DNA from: Ifrita kowaldi
Taxonomy: Eukaryota > Chordata > Aves > Passeriformes > Cinclosomatidae
DNA: 64,000 nt
Assembly (NCBI GenBank): GCA_013398055.1
Contig: VZRS01009627.1
Coordinates: forward strand, 466,592-530,591
Direction of reading: 5' to 3'
The position numbers were made by a program, and so were the translations under genes. A model generated the notes under the pieces. The model saw only the letters and a list, made by a program, of their open reading frames with translations, ran no database searches and was not told the DNA's origin. Positions 49,081 to 61,100 of this stretch are shown one piece after another. Numbering within the stretch: the stretch's first letter is position 1; each line of letters opens with the position of its first letter.

Positions 49081-52000
49081 CTGTATATCCAGCTCTGGTG
49101 TACGGGGCAACAAAAGCACAGGGAATCCTTTTATTTCTCTGGGCTTGATACCAATGTTATGCTTGGATGGGGGAGCAGCTCCAAACGGCCTTGTTGTGAC
49201 GATGCCTGAGCTACAGAGCCACCTCTCCTCCCCAAATCCATCCTGCCCACAGAGCCCTCGCTGCAAACTGGGACTGACCCACAGCTGGAGGGAACCAGGC
49301 TGAGCAAAACCCCATTTCATTTCCCCCACAATCTGCCAGCTTCAGAGAGCAATACAATTGAGGCCTTTGATAATTACACCCTATGTCGGCTCTACAGCTT
49401 CTCCCATCTTAGCCCAATCTTTCAAAGAAAGACCTTATAAAGCAGAATAAGCCTCCCAATATGACTTTGGAGGGGCAAAACCAAGCAGAGCTGACCCTGA
49501 ATGTGCCAGAGGGGTCCAACTGCTCTGACATTCCTTCAGTGTTTTGGGGTCTCCAGCTATCCTGGATACCCCCATGCCAAGGACACATGAGCACCTGTTG
49601 GCACCTCTGGTAAATCCCTACCTGCTGCCTCAATCCATTTCCTGTTTTTCAGGCTGATGAACATGTGCCCAATAACCAGCAGAAACGCAAATAGGACTCC
49701 CAAAACAATTTCCCACTGACTTAAAGTAGTTTGACACTTATGAAGACATCCTTCTTCCATTTATCTTAGACAAAAGTCTTTTCCTACGTTTCTAGCAGCC
49801 CCTGGTAAAACACCAGAACATCAGAACAGCTTTAAAAAGCAGCTTACAAAGTACATTATCACTACTTTCTTTGCACAGAAGGTCATTTAAAATATGCAAG
49901 TAGCTTCAAAATCATATTTATTCACTGCCTTTCAGCACAAGCTCAATGAACATTAAACTTTTAGTTCTTGGGCTTAGTATATGTTGGTTTTTTATTAACT
50001 TCGTACTTTACAGGTTTAGAAAGTGTGCTGCAAACCATGATCACCACTATTTGTGGCTCTTGAATTTAATACACAGCTGCAACATTATAAATACATTGCT
50101 GAACTAATAAAATCATCACAAAACAACAAAGAACATCAAATTCTACACTAATTTTTATACTATACAGTCATTGACTTCACCAGTACTTTCCAATCAAGCT
50201 TCCTGTACCACACTTAGATCATAGTAGCTCGTCAAATTTTCTGATTTATGTACAAGGACAGCTCAGCTCCTCTGGTTTTTGGGTACATTCATGTATGCAT
50301 CTTATTAAGACTAACTTGATTAACACCACATATTCGATAATCAGTTTGACAAATAATAGCATCAGACTACACAGAAACAGAGCAGCACTTTAATTTTTTT
50401 TTTCTCCTAAACTTGAGCTTGTTTCCTGGTATTGAAATCATAATTAACTTACATCAAAAATCCTGCTGCTGTAAATCCTACTGACTCCAGTAACTATGCC
50501 AGAAAGGGGTCCATCATGTGAGTCATCTGCTACAAAACACAAAACCATGCAACAGAATAATGCCAGCTGAAAAGATTTATGCTACTCTCACCACATGCCC
50601 CTTCGAATTGTGTAACTCTGCACAATGGCTTCGACACCATCTTGTTTCTCTCAAATGTGCCTAAGGAAAGGTGACTAACCATTTCAATTGACGTGTTTTT
50701 CTTCCTGCGGGCCTAAAAAGCAGCTTATTTGTACAACTCAGGCACCACAGCAACGAAAGTTGTGTGTCTCATTTGGCACAGGGCCAGGTAATGCTTGCCA
50801 AGTGCCAAATGCTCCAGTAACCTAGATAACTTATACAGAGCTGATGCACAGGAGAGAAAATCAGATTATTACTGCATTTACTACCAGATACAGTCCTAAA
50901 TTTCATTGTCTTCAGGGCTGTGCTTTAGGGTGAGCCATCCTCAGCAGACACTTTTGGCAAATACACTTGCCCCTTACAGAGTACAGTTTAAAAAGAGAGA
51001 GACATAAAAAAGAGGTAAATCTAAAAACAAGAATTAATGAGTACCTCTGTAATTCTGTAATTGTGGCATCTGCTTTTGTACAGCTGCTCAGCACTGTCAA
51101 CAAGAACCTTACGACCATGACCAGATATCATCTCACAACTTCAAGCCAAGCAAAAAAATAAAAAAAATATTTTAAGTTCACATGGTGGATATGAATTTAA
51201 AAGTTTTAAAAGGGTGTGTGTAGGGCTTTATGTTTTCAAATACAAAAAGGCTTGTGTGAAACTGAAGAGCTGCCTTCCAGGAATTAGCAAAAGGAATAAT
51301 CTCCATGGGAGAGGCTTCATCATAAGAATTCACTGTCTAGCAATTGTGTTTTGCAAACAAGGACTTTAATAAAAATGTTCTGTTAAATGTATTTTAGTAA
51401 AAATCTCCTCAAAACGAAACATCTACAGTCAGGACAAGCAAAGCACCACATTTTAAAACAAAGAGAGCTGTCAGCATTAACCCTTCCTGATATTTTAGGA
51501 AGACGGTTTCTAAAGGTGTCACACAAATAGTTCAGAGCAAGCCTCGGCCAGCTCTGGGGGGATCTCAGTAGGAGGGATGGATAAGTGAGTAATATCAGTG
51601 GGAATTCAAAATGGGACATACCTCAAAGCTCAAAGCTACTGAATATCCTCAAAGCCTACAAGAAGTCTCAGAAAGATGCTTACAAACACAAGGTAAAAAA
51701 AAAAAATCAGTATTTAATAAAGACCACCTCTTTATTTTCTGCTGCTAGCACTGTGCAGAGCTGCATCCTCTGGGAATGGCTGCTCCCTCTCCCAGTGTCC
51801 ACTGAGATTATTTCAGGCCTGGCAAACAAGTGCTGTTATCTCAGTTTTAGTCTCAACGCTGCCAAATACATGAGAACCAAGTGGAGGAGGTCCAAATATT
51901 TCTCTGCATGTGTGATTTTGTCTGTCTGTGCTTTCCTGTCCTACTTGAAGCAGCGGTGACACATTTGGGGTGCAACTCCCACGTGCTAATATATCCGATT

Positions 52001-55000
52001 TGTTGCAAAAGGCTGCGAGGTCTCTTCCATTGCTTGTAGCTGCACAGTTATAAATGGGTTGAGTTACCATGACTATGGGTGTATTGATGCAAAAGTATGA
52101 CTTAAATATGATTAATTTATGAAGAGCCTAAAATTACTTTCCTTGGCAGAGTGTTCACCGAGTGGTGCTGTGGGATTTGAAAGGTCTGACACTTCCTTAG
52201 GGAAAGCAGAACAACAGGTCATCTGAGTTACCATTTCCAACCTCACCCACAGTTCATCCGCTCCTGTACTAGTTACTGGGGCAGTGGTGGTGCCACAGAA
52301 GATACAGTTTTCCAAAATCCTATTTCCTTTTCCTAACCTTGCTACTTTGATTCCCCTGCCGTTAATATCCGTCTCTCTCTGTATCTAAGCAGGCAAACTA
52401 GGAAAGCGTCTGTCTTCTAACCACTGAAAAATTACCTAACTCCCACAGGCTTTCCCCACTGGCCTTATTCTCTACCTGCAATCTTCTCAGAGCTTTTACT
52501 GCTCTTCTGTGCACGCTTCAACATCCTTCCTGAGCAGGCAGGCAGCGCTGTGGGCGACGCGCAGTCAATATATTCTGATGTTTTACAAGCAACCTTCCAA
52601 CCCACGCTCCTGACAGGGGAGCTGTGAGCTGTTTAATGTGTCCCTTCTGGTGAGCAGTTATGTCCCAGAGTTGTATTCCGCATCAGGATCACTCCTGAAG
52701 GAGAAGCGAGGGAGGTAAGGAGGAAAGATTACCTGCTCATTCCAGAGCCATTAGCGAAAGGCTTTGTGCACACTTTTTTATCTAGAGGAACACAAAAGGA
52801 GAGAGATACCACCTAGACAGCCACGGAAAGGGTTCACAGGCACCTAGAAGGCAACAAGGAGAGAAAAGCCAGCCAACTGTGTACAACAGACCTAATTTCC
52901 TGCAGCGAGGGAGCAACAAACACTTGCCACAGGGGAAAAGCCGCAGATGTCACATCTCTCGATGAGAGGGGGGTCTTCCCAGCTGAGCACAGGCCAGTAA
53001 CGTGCCCCAGATGTCGGAAAGGCGAGCCACATGCCACGGCGCTAACCAGGAGTGCCACGCGTATGGCATGGGAAAGAAGCCTTCTGTTCTGCTGTTCACA
53101 GGCTCACCTTAGCTACAGCCCCTGGATCAAATTCCAGCGCAGGAATCCAGCAACTGTGTGGAGCCAAGGGAAAACACTCAGAAAAGAGGAGCAATGACAA
53201 CTACAAGTCACTGAACATGACCCACAAACTGATATTGAAAGAGATGAGTCTCAAAAATGAAGATGGGCAGAAATTATATTACAATAGCCTTACAGCACAA
53301 AGAGAAAGGTAATAAATTGTCTAAAAACCAAAGGACTTACACAGTAATGAAAACAACTTAGGCTAGCACCTAGGAGGAAATGCTGCAGTGCTGGGATGAA
53401 GGAGAGTCTAGGAAGATGCGGGAAAAGTCTCTGCCAGGAACACTGAAGGCCTGAGGTCCTGCCTGCCTCTGTGCTGGAAAATGCGCAGGTTCCTCCCAAC
53501 CTTCTCTCTGTTGACACCTCAACAGTTCAGGAAGCAGTTTAGGTGAACAGTGACTGCCAGTGGTTGGTGAGACCTGCTAGAGACCCCAGTGAGAAAACAG
53601 GATAACCAAAGTGAAGCTTCAGCCTGCAGCTCGGCACCATCCATGACATGCAGGACACTTCCCTGCATCCCTTTTAAACGATCCCCATGGCAAGCATTTT
53701 TCCAGGGATAGGAGAGTATCAGCACCACCTTGAGCACTATCACCAATAGAAGTCAAGCCTTCATACAAAAACCATCTGCATTTGATTTGCTCTTCCTGCT
53801 GCTCTGCACATCACCACCGCAATTACAAACAGAAGTATTTGGCTCCACGCCTTGCCCTTTTATTGCTTCACTATGCTTCACTGCCAATCCTTATGGCAAC
53901 AGAACCTGCAAAGTCATGGACTCTTATAAAAATCTTATAATACTAAAACCCCTGTACAGCAAGATTTCTCCTGCTCTTGGACACTGTAGAGTTTCCAGGT
54001 ATTGTTTTTGCTCTCATCTCATTTTATATTTAATATAATAGCCAGAAATATGAGTCAACAATAATAAGTTGAAGATTTTTCTTTTCTTTTTTTCAATCTT
54101 AGGTATTTCCTTTCTGCTTTCCTCAGTGCACTCTGCTCTGATTTTTTTTATACTTCAAACTCCTTGGGGCAGAGGCAGTCTGTACAGCACACTCTAAATC
54201 TGAGCTCACAGAAGAAGGCAGCATACTGAATTGTGATCCTTGCTACCACACACTGAATGCTTCCTCATCATTTGACCTATGTGTTGGCCAGTAGGCTGAG
54301 CCCACTGGAGTAAAATGTGTCCCTACAACCAGAGTCTGAAAATAAAGATTACTGTATTTATCAAAAAACAACAGAGCTTGCATTAGTTCCTGTTCCTTCA
54401 GTCTTTCTTTAAATCAAAGAAACAACACAGAATCAGCAAGATAGGAAATATATGGATTCAGCTTTTTCCTCTCAGGTCAACATGCCAATTATTACACTTA
54501 GTTTGGAATCTGAAAGCTAAAAGGTGTTCCCCCAGGTGTGTGCATTAGCAATATGGCTAAAGTTTGAACTGGAGTAAAATTAAACACTGTGTTGTTCCAC
54601 AAGGTGGAAATTATCGATGTAGCTCCACAAACTGACTGACCATCAGGTTTACAGTGGTGAAATACAAATATTTTTGAGCACATGAGTGTCAAGTGGATCT
54701 ACTTACTGGGACTCTACTAGTACTGGGATGCTACTTCTGATGGCTTATGATTACGGGATACTGGAAGAAGAAAAGAAATCTGCTAATTTTCTGTAAGTTT
54801 CCCACAATATCACAAGTTTGGAGTGTTTCTCACAGCATTAGACACATCCCAGGAACTCACCAGCTCTGAAGCACACGAGCTGCTGCCTGTGAGCTGCCTG
54901 CAATGGTTTCATTAAGTGCAAGGTGATGGGAGCAATAATAATAACAGTCCAACAGATTATAAGCATGTTCAGAGTGGAGTGATAGACGAGGTCAAAAGCA

Positions 55001-55889
55001 AAGAGCAATAAAATTTGAAAACTCTCCTTAACTTTACCCATTTCTGCAAAATGAAAAAGGCTGCCTTGTGCTGCATTCAAATTCTGTGCCATGCAGTGTT
55101 TACTTTCCAAAAATTGTATCTTATTTGTTCAAAAGCTGGACCTCATGGCAAGAGAGATTTTCTGGGGGGGATGTAATCCTTATGCACACAATTACTTTAA
55201 AAGATTTTAAATAAATAAGAAAAATTCTACAGAGAGAAGTAAGAATTTATGTATTCCTCACATTTTTTATTCAAGTTAAATTTGAATAATGAGGAAGCAG
55301 CCATTTAATAAGAAAAGGCAAATCTCAAATAGGCAAAAACAGTTTGGAGGGCACTCAAAGAGATTTTTCACTGTGGAAAACAATGAGATTCAGATGAGAC
55401 CCCAACAAATAGGAATGCTGTTTCTGGGAAAAGAAAATCACAATTTCCAGTATGATGCTTCAGAGGCAGGGTCCAAGGGCAGTGTTTCTCATCACCACCC
55501 ACCAACATCCAGCACTGTCCTTTTTTAGCCCAAACAGCCAACTTTCTTTTCTGGAAGACTATTTTTTGCAGCACTGAGAACTGATCATCACCTGAAGTCT
55601 TTGAAGAGGACAGCACAGTAGGTAAATGCTGCCATCTACACATGGCCAACTGAAGGCGGCTGTGCCAGGCTTGGCAGGGAAAATGCAGGGAAATACTGCT
55701 CTGCTGCCCTCCACAAACAACTATCAGAGGGTTTAAACAGGCAAACCAGCGTTACAGACAGGAGGCACATCCTGGACAACTTCAAGTCCCATAAGAAAAG
55801 CTAAATATTATCTAAATCTGTAAGCAAGAAGCACACAGAAAGTTTGGGTTTGCGACTACTGTGTCAAAGAAGTCTCGTCACTGAATTAT

Positions 55890-56230
55890 CGCTTTCTTCT
55901 CCTGACCCACATGCACAGATTACATTCTGCAATATCTCAGCTGTCAATTAGACGTTTATATGACACTCACAATATATTTTAAAATAACATTTCATACAGC
56001 AGCTGTGTTTACAGAAGGAAATATTTTTATAGGGCTCTTAATAACAAATGTCTCCCCTTTCTGCAAGGCTGTCCTTCATTCTAATTACCTCTTTCACTCT
56101 CTTGATGAAATCTGTCTCTGGTAGACAGATTATCATCTGTAAAGTTCAGAGAACATTAATCATCTATTTTGGCATGCCACCTGTAAAGGACATTAGGATT
56201 TCAAGCTTCAGTTACATCATGTGACAAAAC
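55890..56230. promoter_or_regulatory. candidate intronic conserved non-coding element
   Basis: This non-repetitive block of about 340 bp contains homeodomain-like cores (TGTCAATTAGACG, TTCTAATTACC, ACATTAATCATC), a CAGCTG E-box and a palindromic site ACAGAT-TATC-ATCTGT at 56125-56140 with a GATA core inside. It is motif-dense compared with its flanks. No alignment was possible, so the call is inference. Confidence 0.28.
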
Positions 56231-58090
56231 ATTCACAAAAATACAAATCATTACCTACGATTGAAGTTATTAACCCTATTTAGGTGACAGAGTACATGAT
56301 GGAAGACATCTTCTTCAAATTCTAATCAAAGAAACACACCAAAATACAATTTAAAAAGAATAACTCAGTAATATCTCAGGTTTGGTTGTGCTTTTTCCTT
56401 TTTGGGGTTAAAATCTATTTGCTGTCTTTCCCTAATATATGTATACATACCTGAAGGAATTTTTCAAAATCTGTGCTTTAAAAGCAATATTAACACTATG
56501 ATCTACACACTGGTCTAATATTCTTCTACCAAAAAGACAGGAAAAGGTAAAAGCTCTCCCACCTTAGATTTCACAGATTTGATAAGAAACTTCACGCTAC
56601 CTGAATAAAACCTATGGCTCACTCAGCCTTTACTTATTGACAATGGCTTCTGAATGGACATTATTTATTTACTTAACCCCACTTTGACTTCTTTGGGTGA
56701 TGTATCCTCCTCCCTAGTGTTACAGTGGCACATGAATATTTTAACAACTCTTGGTGTCTTTTACACTGAAGAAGATGCTCTGAGAGAGGCAGCCAGCTAA
56801 CCACCTTCTGGCCAGGTTTTTGAAATGATGAATTTCTGTTATACCTCCAACAATGCTGTAAAAGTCAACCTCTTTTACCCATGCACAGATGCAGCAGCTG
56901 AAGAACCATAAATTAAAACAAAAAGAAATATTTGTGTGAAGCTTTCACTATTAACAGAAATGATGGCAAGAAAAGAAAAAAAAAAGATTCAGAAATGAAC
57001 CCAGGGGCCGGAAAAACACTGCCCTTCCTGAGACTGTGAAACACATCCTCTTGACTGAAAAAGGGATGCACATCAAGAAAGCAGCGGTGGACAAGGAATG
57101 AATCTGAAATCTCAGCTCAATATTGTTGTTGGCAGCTCTTGTTCTTGCCAGAACAATGCAATGCCCTGGGCTGCATGTGCCTTAACACACCACCAGAATA
57201 TCCCAGGAAAGGATTTGCTAGAGAAGCACAAGTGGCTGGAAGCAAGCCATTCCTTCTTCTTCAATCTACTGGAAAAGAGGAAAAGGGGGGAAAAAACATC
57301 TTGTCTTTATTTGTTTAAACCTACCTAGAAGGTTTATAAGACTCACAGCTATTAGTAGGGAGAAAGGTAACCCACCACAAAAGAACCTCCTGCAATTGAC
57401 AGCAATTCATTTGTAAACACCTTAATTGATTTTCCAGCTTAGAACGCATTTGTTCCTATTTTAGGGCACTGCAGCTTGAATTGCAATTTATTAATTGTAC
57501 TATACCATGGATCGGCCTGAAATTTCAGTATGTCTGAGTTATTCAACCCTGCTAGGATTAGCAGTCCTCAAAGCAGTGCCAAGGCATTACATACACAAAA
57601 GAAGTGAGACTGGAAAAATCTGGAAATCAGCTAGCTGGTTCATCCCCATGCCCAAAGAGAGGATCAACTGTACCTGTGGTATCCCAGACAGGCACTTCTG
57701 TAAGCACTCTGAGAAATATATATGCTAAGAACTGTTTTACAAACTCCCTGGACATGTCTTTACAAAGCATCAGCAGCTTTGCCATTAAAGAGTTGTCCAA
57801 GTGACTAAGCAATCCCTCCCTTGATGCACCAAGCCCAAAACAACATTTATTTTGCAGTCCAATAAAGAGATCGAGCTGCAGAAGCCATTCTTTCATTGCT
57901 TTTACTGCTATGCAGCAGCATGAGAATGCTCATACTCAGACCAAAGGTTCACCTGCTCAGGCCTTCACTGGTGCAGGAAGAAGAGCCCAACTTCAATTCT
58001 GTACAGCTATCATTTGTGAAAGAATTTATGAAAAGCATGTATAGAAAAATTTCTTAAGTAAAATATTTCGTATTGCTGGGATTCGGGTTT

Positions 58091-58180
58091 GTTTAGACAT
58101 GGCAGTGCTGGGTTTATGGTTGGACTCTGTGATCTTGGAGGTCTCTTTCACCTGAAATGATTTCCTGATTCTGTAATTCT
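58091..58180 (+). repeat. short CR1-like 3' tail
   Basis: The run 'acatggcagtgctggg', 'atggttggactctgtgatc', 'ttggaggtctctttcacc' and 'aaatgatttcctgattctg' matches the terminal part of avian CR1 copies with their repeated 'gattct' ending. It is divergent and only about 90 bp long. It is antisense to FAT4. Confidence 0.75.
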
Positions 58181-61100
58181 GAGTGAAAAGGCAAGTGTAA
58201 AACCATGGAAATAAAAAAAGCGCTGGAACACATGTAAGAATAGATCCCCCCACACTTCCCAGCTCCCAGCCATTTTCAGTTCAAGGACTTTTTGAGCAGG
58301 ATGTGGTTTCTATACCTTGTCCAACATTCCCTTGAACCTGTCTTGACTTCCAGCACACACAATGCTTTTTGGCGGGGAGCTGTACAGTGCAGCTCCATCA
58401 ACTGTGCAGAGAACCACCTCCTTCCAGCTCTTCTGGAGACAAAATAAGTTTCTAGCTTCTTATATCACTTTTTTTTCTTTAAACCGACACGGCATGTACT
58501 GTTTCAAGTGCTGCTCTGATAGATCAAGTAGTCTTATGCTCATCTTGATTTCCCTCAAGACCCAAGAAAATGATTTTGAAAACAGGATCAATGCCTCAGC
58601 AGAATTTACTAACTGAACACTGGATTAGGGTAAAGCAAACTCTCCCTGGATCTAAGGAAATGAACAAATGGATCTACCAGGTGTACAACTGTTCAGTTCT
58701 TTGCTGTTTCTTGTGATAGGTCCCCTGCACACACGGCCTCGACAGAGAGGCTGACCTACCAGCACTTAACACCAGTGAGCAGCACCAGGAGGGACCCTGC
58801 CAAACACTGCCCACAAGCAGAGCCCCAGGGGCCAAACCCTGTTCCTCAGGGCAGAAAAAGAAAAATTAAAAGAAATGAGAAGTGACAAAGCCAATTGCTG
58901 TTGCCTTGTTAGTTACAGAAGGGTCTTTCAATTACAAAAACGTCTGTGTAAATCCAGTCCCAAAGCTCAGAGGTTTTTTTACATCTGCACAGGTGGGTAT
59001 GCTCATATAATGCTTTTTGCGCTGTCTACCTCAAAAAATAACTTAAATCACAAATTGCAATGGTTTTCTGTTGCAAATGGCCGTTTTTCTCTCCCCACAC
59101 AGGATATTGGTAAGACAGAAGCACATATGAGGAGAACTATCTTCACAGCTCACTCACACAAAAATGCCACAGATTAATCTCCAGCTTCTATATTAAACAA
59201 ACAGGAAAGATTAGAAGCAAAACCAGCCAGTGCTGGAAGTTTATAGATGATGCTAGAATTTTGCTCTTTGGGTGCTACTTCTCTCACTTCTGAGCTCTCC
59301 TGCTGGTGAAATAAGATCAGCTCTTCAATAAAAAACAGCTGGCTAAAACTAAACCAAGTCATGACAAATTATATTCATACAGCCAACATCATTATAAAGG
59401 AGAAAAATAAGATCTACCTCCCCAAGTTCAGCATCTGGAGGTTTTCCTTAAAACTACTGTGTTTAAGAGTAGGGTGGGTAAAGGACCAACACTGGATAAA
59501 GTCACCAATAGTTGGCAACAGCAAAGGCCATGGTGATGTCAATTTGTGGCTTCCTATTTTTTTAGTTTCCTGCTTCTGGTAAATGCAAGGGAGTCATGTA
59601 AAAGCACAGACTATAACAGGTCACCACGTTTTGTAGCAGATATTCAATGTCAGAGGTCTTGCACTAGACTTTCAATGTTTTTATAAGCAGATTCTTCACG
59701 CAAACGAGTTTGTAACTGGATCTCACCTTGTTCTAACCAATTAGGAGACTGCCCATAAGGAAAACAACTGACATGAATAAAACCAGGCAAGGTTTTCCTA
59801 CTTGTGCTGGAGGTAAGTAGCTTTTTAGAAAAGATGAGATATCCCTGGGACACATTTTAATAAGCAGAGGAGCCCTGTAGCCTGTGAAAGCCAGGGATCA
59901 GGCTGGATGTCACATTGGTCTCTTTGGTCTCTCAGCCTGATGGTATTCATTGCCTGATCCCTTCCTCATGGCCATGGGAGATGGGCTCCTGGGCAGCAGT
60001 AGACCACAGAAAACCAGCCCTACATAAATTTGTGAAGAGCAGTTTACATGCTCAGAACCCAGCTGATCTTTGCGGAGATTCTCGGGAGAACTATGAATGA
60101 GATACACCAGGGAATCTTCTCCAAAACCGAAAATCAATACTTAGGAGAATAAACAGCCACTTCCAGAAGATATTTAAAAGCAGCCACCATTAAAAATCTA
60201 CGGAGCTGGTAATTAATTTCACATGTAATGAATACTTTAAAGGCTACCATCTGTGCATCCAGCTTCTGAGCATTGTGCAACTGCGTGTTGGACAAGTGTT
60301 CCTGGAAAACAATGCCCTTGCTGCCTTACCTGCTCTGATAACCTGTGGACTCTTAGCACCCCATGCCTATCTCCAGTGTACAGCCAGCAGTGGCCTCAGA
60401 AACAAAGCAGACTGCTGAATAAAACAGCAAGGTGCAAAGGGTGAATTTGTCAAAGCACACCACTGCTTTTATTTTATCTGCACAAAGACAATTCTGTGCT
60501 CTGAGACCAAAAATGGCTCCTGCCCCCAGCACTGCCAGGGCTTTTTGAAGCTATTGCTCTGGGTCTCTAGCCATCTATCTGTGCATGTTTCAGTAACCTT
60601 TACTTCTGCTGAATAACTCAACAAAGCAAAGATTTGCTATTGGCAATCTCTAATCTAAAGGAAAAAACTAAAGCCTACATTTGGTTTATTAAAACTCCCA
60701 GAGGGGAAAAAAAATAATATATCTCTCCTCTTTGACCTTATTTGGGACTTTGCTTTGGGAACTGGCAGGAAGAAATCCAATGCTGTCCAAAGTTTTGATT
60801 ATGGGGAAAACAACTGACAAAATTGCACGCCTAAGGGTTAAGACAACAGTGACAAATAAGAGCTGGTGACATTGCTGATGACAATCCACTCTGAAAGCCC
60901 TGGCAGGATGGCAAGGACTGCATGGACGAAGAGAACCCACACTGCCCAGGGTTGAAAGGACACAATGGACTCCAAGGAAAAGATGTTGATTTTTTGTGCA
61001 TGATTGTAAACTCAACGAAAATGGAGCTCTGCTTTTAATCCTGCCCAGAGGCCAGACCGGGCTTCAGTGTGCTGAAAGAACCTGACCAGCTCAGGACTCT

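Noticed and set aside
48740..49209. Open frames around 48.7-49.2 kb on both strands
   Set aside because: They are generated by the CR1 tail at 48911-49080, not by a gene.
52540..53070. Moderately CpG-rich stretch as an alternative FAT4 promoter
   Set aside because: CpGs are scattered rather than dense, there is no TATA or initiator context, and no exon with a fitting phase-0 donor was found next to it.
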